From assembly GCA_013003255.1 (NCBI GenBank), contig JABDJZ010000368.1, positions 1 through 7,076 of the forward strand: a stretch of DNA of 7,076 bases, given 5' to 3'. Positions 6,978 to 7,076 of this stretch are shown in pieces. The stretch is from Rhodothermales bacterium. GTDB taxonomy: Bacteria > Bacteroidota > Rhodothermia > Rhodothermales > UBA10348. The notes beneath the pieces were generated by a model, which ran no database searches, was not told where the DNA came from, and worked only from the letters and a program-made list of their open reading frames with translations. How positions within the stretch are numbered: the stretch's first letter is position 1; each line of letters begins with the position of its first letter. Position numbers and translations under genes: made by a program.

Positions 6978-7076
6978 CGGGTGCCCTCCAACAGATAGCC
7001 CTCACTTTCGGTGCTCTGGCGAGTCTGGGTGCCTTCTGGTACCTGGTGCAGCGGATCACCGGCCGCGACCCTTCCC
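6974..7076 (+). CDS. Unidentified small membrane-anchored protein, 3'-partial
   Basis: An ATG at 6974 overlaps the rnfA stop (ATGA), exactly as at the other junctions, and the frame stays open for 34 codons to the window edge. The visible part begins MTGALQQIALTFGALASL and has one hydrophobic stretch at about residues 8-25, ending in a basic/polar VQRITGRDPS. Such an N-terminal anchor would fit RnfB, which often follows rnfA in CDGEAB clusters. However, the sequence lacks the usual RnfB look after the anchor, and the diagnostic cysteine motif would lie beyond the window. It could equally be a small accessory membrane protein. The junction pattern is the main evidence that it is a real gene. 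Confidence 0.55.
   Translation, partial: MTGALQQIALTFGALASLGAFWYLVQRITGRDPS

Noticed and set aside
1..7076. Assignment as a Na+-NQR (nqr) operon
   Set aside because: The RnfC-type subunit with two ferredoxin motifs, the order C-D-G-E-A and the absence of an NqrF-type subunit fit Rnf, not Nqr.
1..7076. CRISPR arrays, tRNA/rRNA, insertion sequences, terminators
   Set aside because: The window is coding from edge to edge, with no spaced repeats, transposase sequence or hairpin plus T-run found by eye.

Overview
The window is a single tightly packed operon segment from a GC-rich bacterium, read entirely on the + strand. Its core is most of an Rnf complex (ion-translocating ferredoxin:NAD+ oxidoreductase) in the order rnfC-rnfD-rnfG-rnfE-rnfA. 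The order C-D-G-E-A resembles the clusters of clostridia, methanosarcinas and Bacteroidota more than the A-B-C-D-G-E order of gammaproteobacteria. The sequence alone does not fix the phylum. High GC, long overlapping genes and the PFOR-like upstream gene would fit lineages such as Rhodothermia, Gemmatimonadota or Planctomycetota, but this is only a guess.

Layout: positions 2-2728 hold the 3' part of a large gene, open to the left window edge. It has two CxxCxxCxxxC [4Fe-4S] motifs and a C-terminal region resembling the last domain of pyruvate:ferredoxin oxidoreductase (PFOR/NifJ). The usual PFOR ThDP motif and proximal-cluster cysteines are not visible. Next come rnfC (2725-4077), rnfD (4074-5111), rnfG (5108-5794), rnfE (5791-6399) and rnfA (6396-6977). 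A further gene starts at 6974 and is cut by the right edge. Each of the six junctions is a 4-base ATGA stop/start overlap, so no intergenic DNA exists and no promoter or terminator was seen.

Working model: in Rnf, electrons from reduced ferredoxin enter through the Fe-S subunit RnfB, cross the membrane through RnfA/E (shared [2Fe-2S]) and the covalent flavins of RnfD and RnfG, and reach NAD+ at RnfC, coupled to Na+ or H+ movement. Here all key residues of C, D, G, E and A are intact. No RnfB is in the window, and the position before rnfC, which rnfB occupies in BCDGEA-type clusters, is taken by the PFOR-like iron-sulfur protein. The most interesting hypothesis is that this protein is an Rnf-dedicated electron-input or docking subunit derived from PFOR. 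The alternative is that rnfB lies just outside the window.
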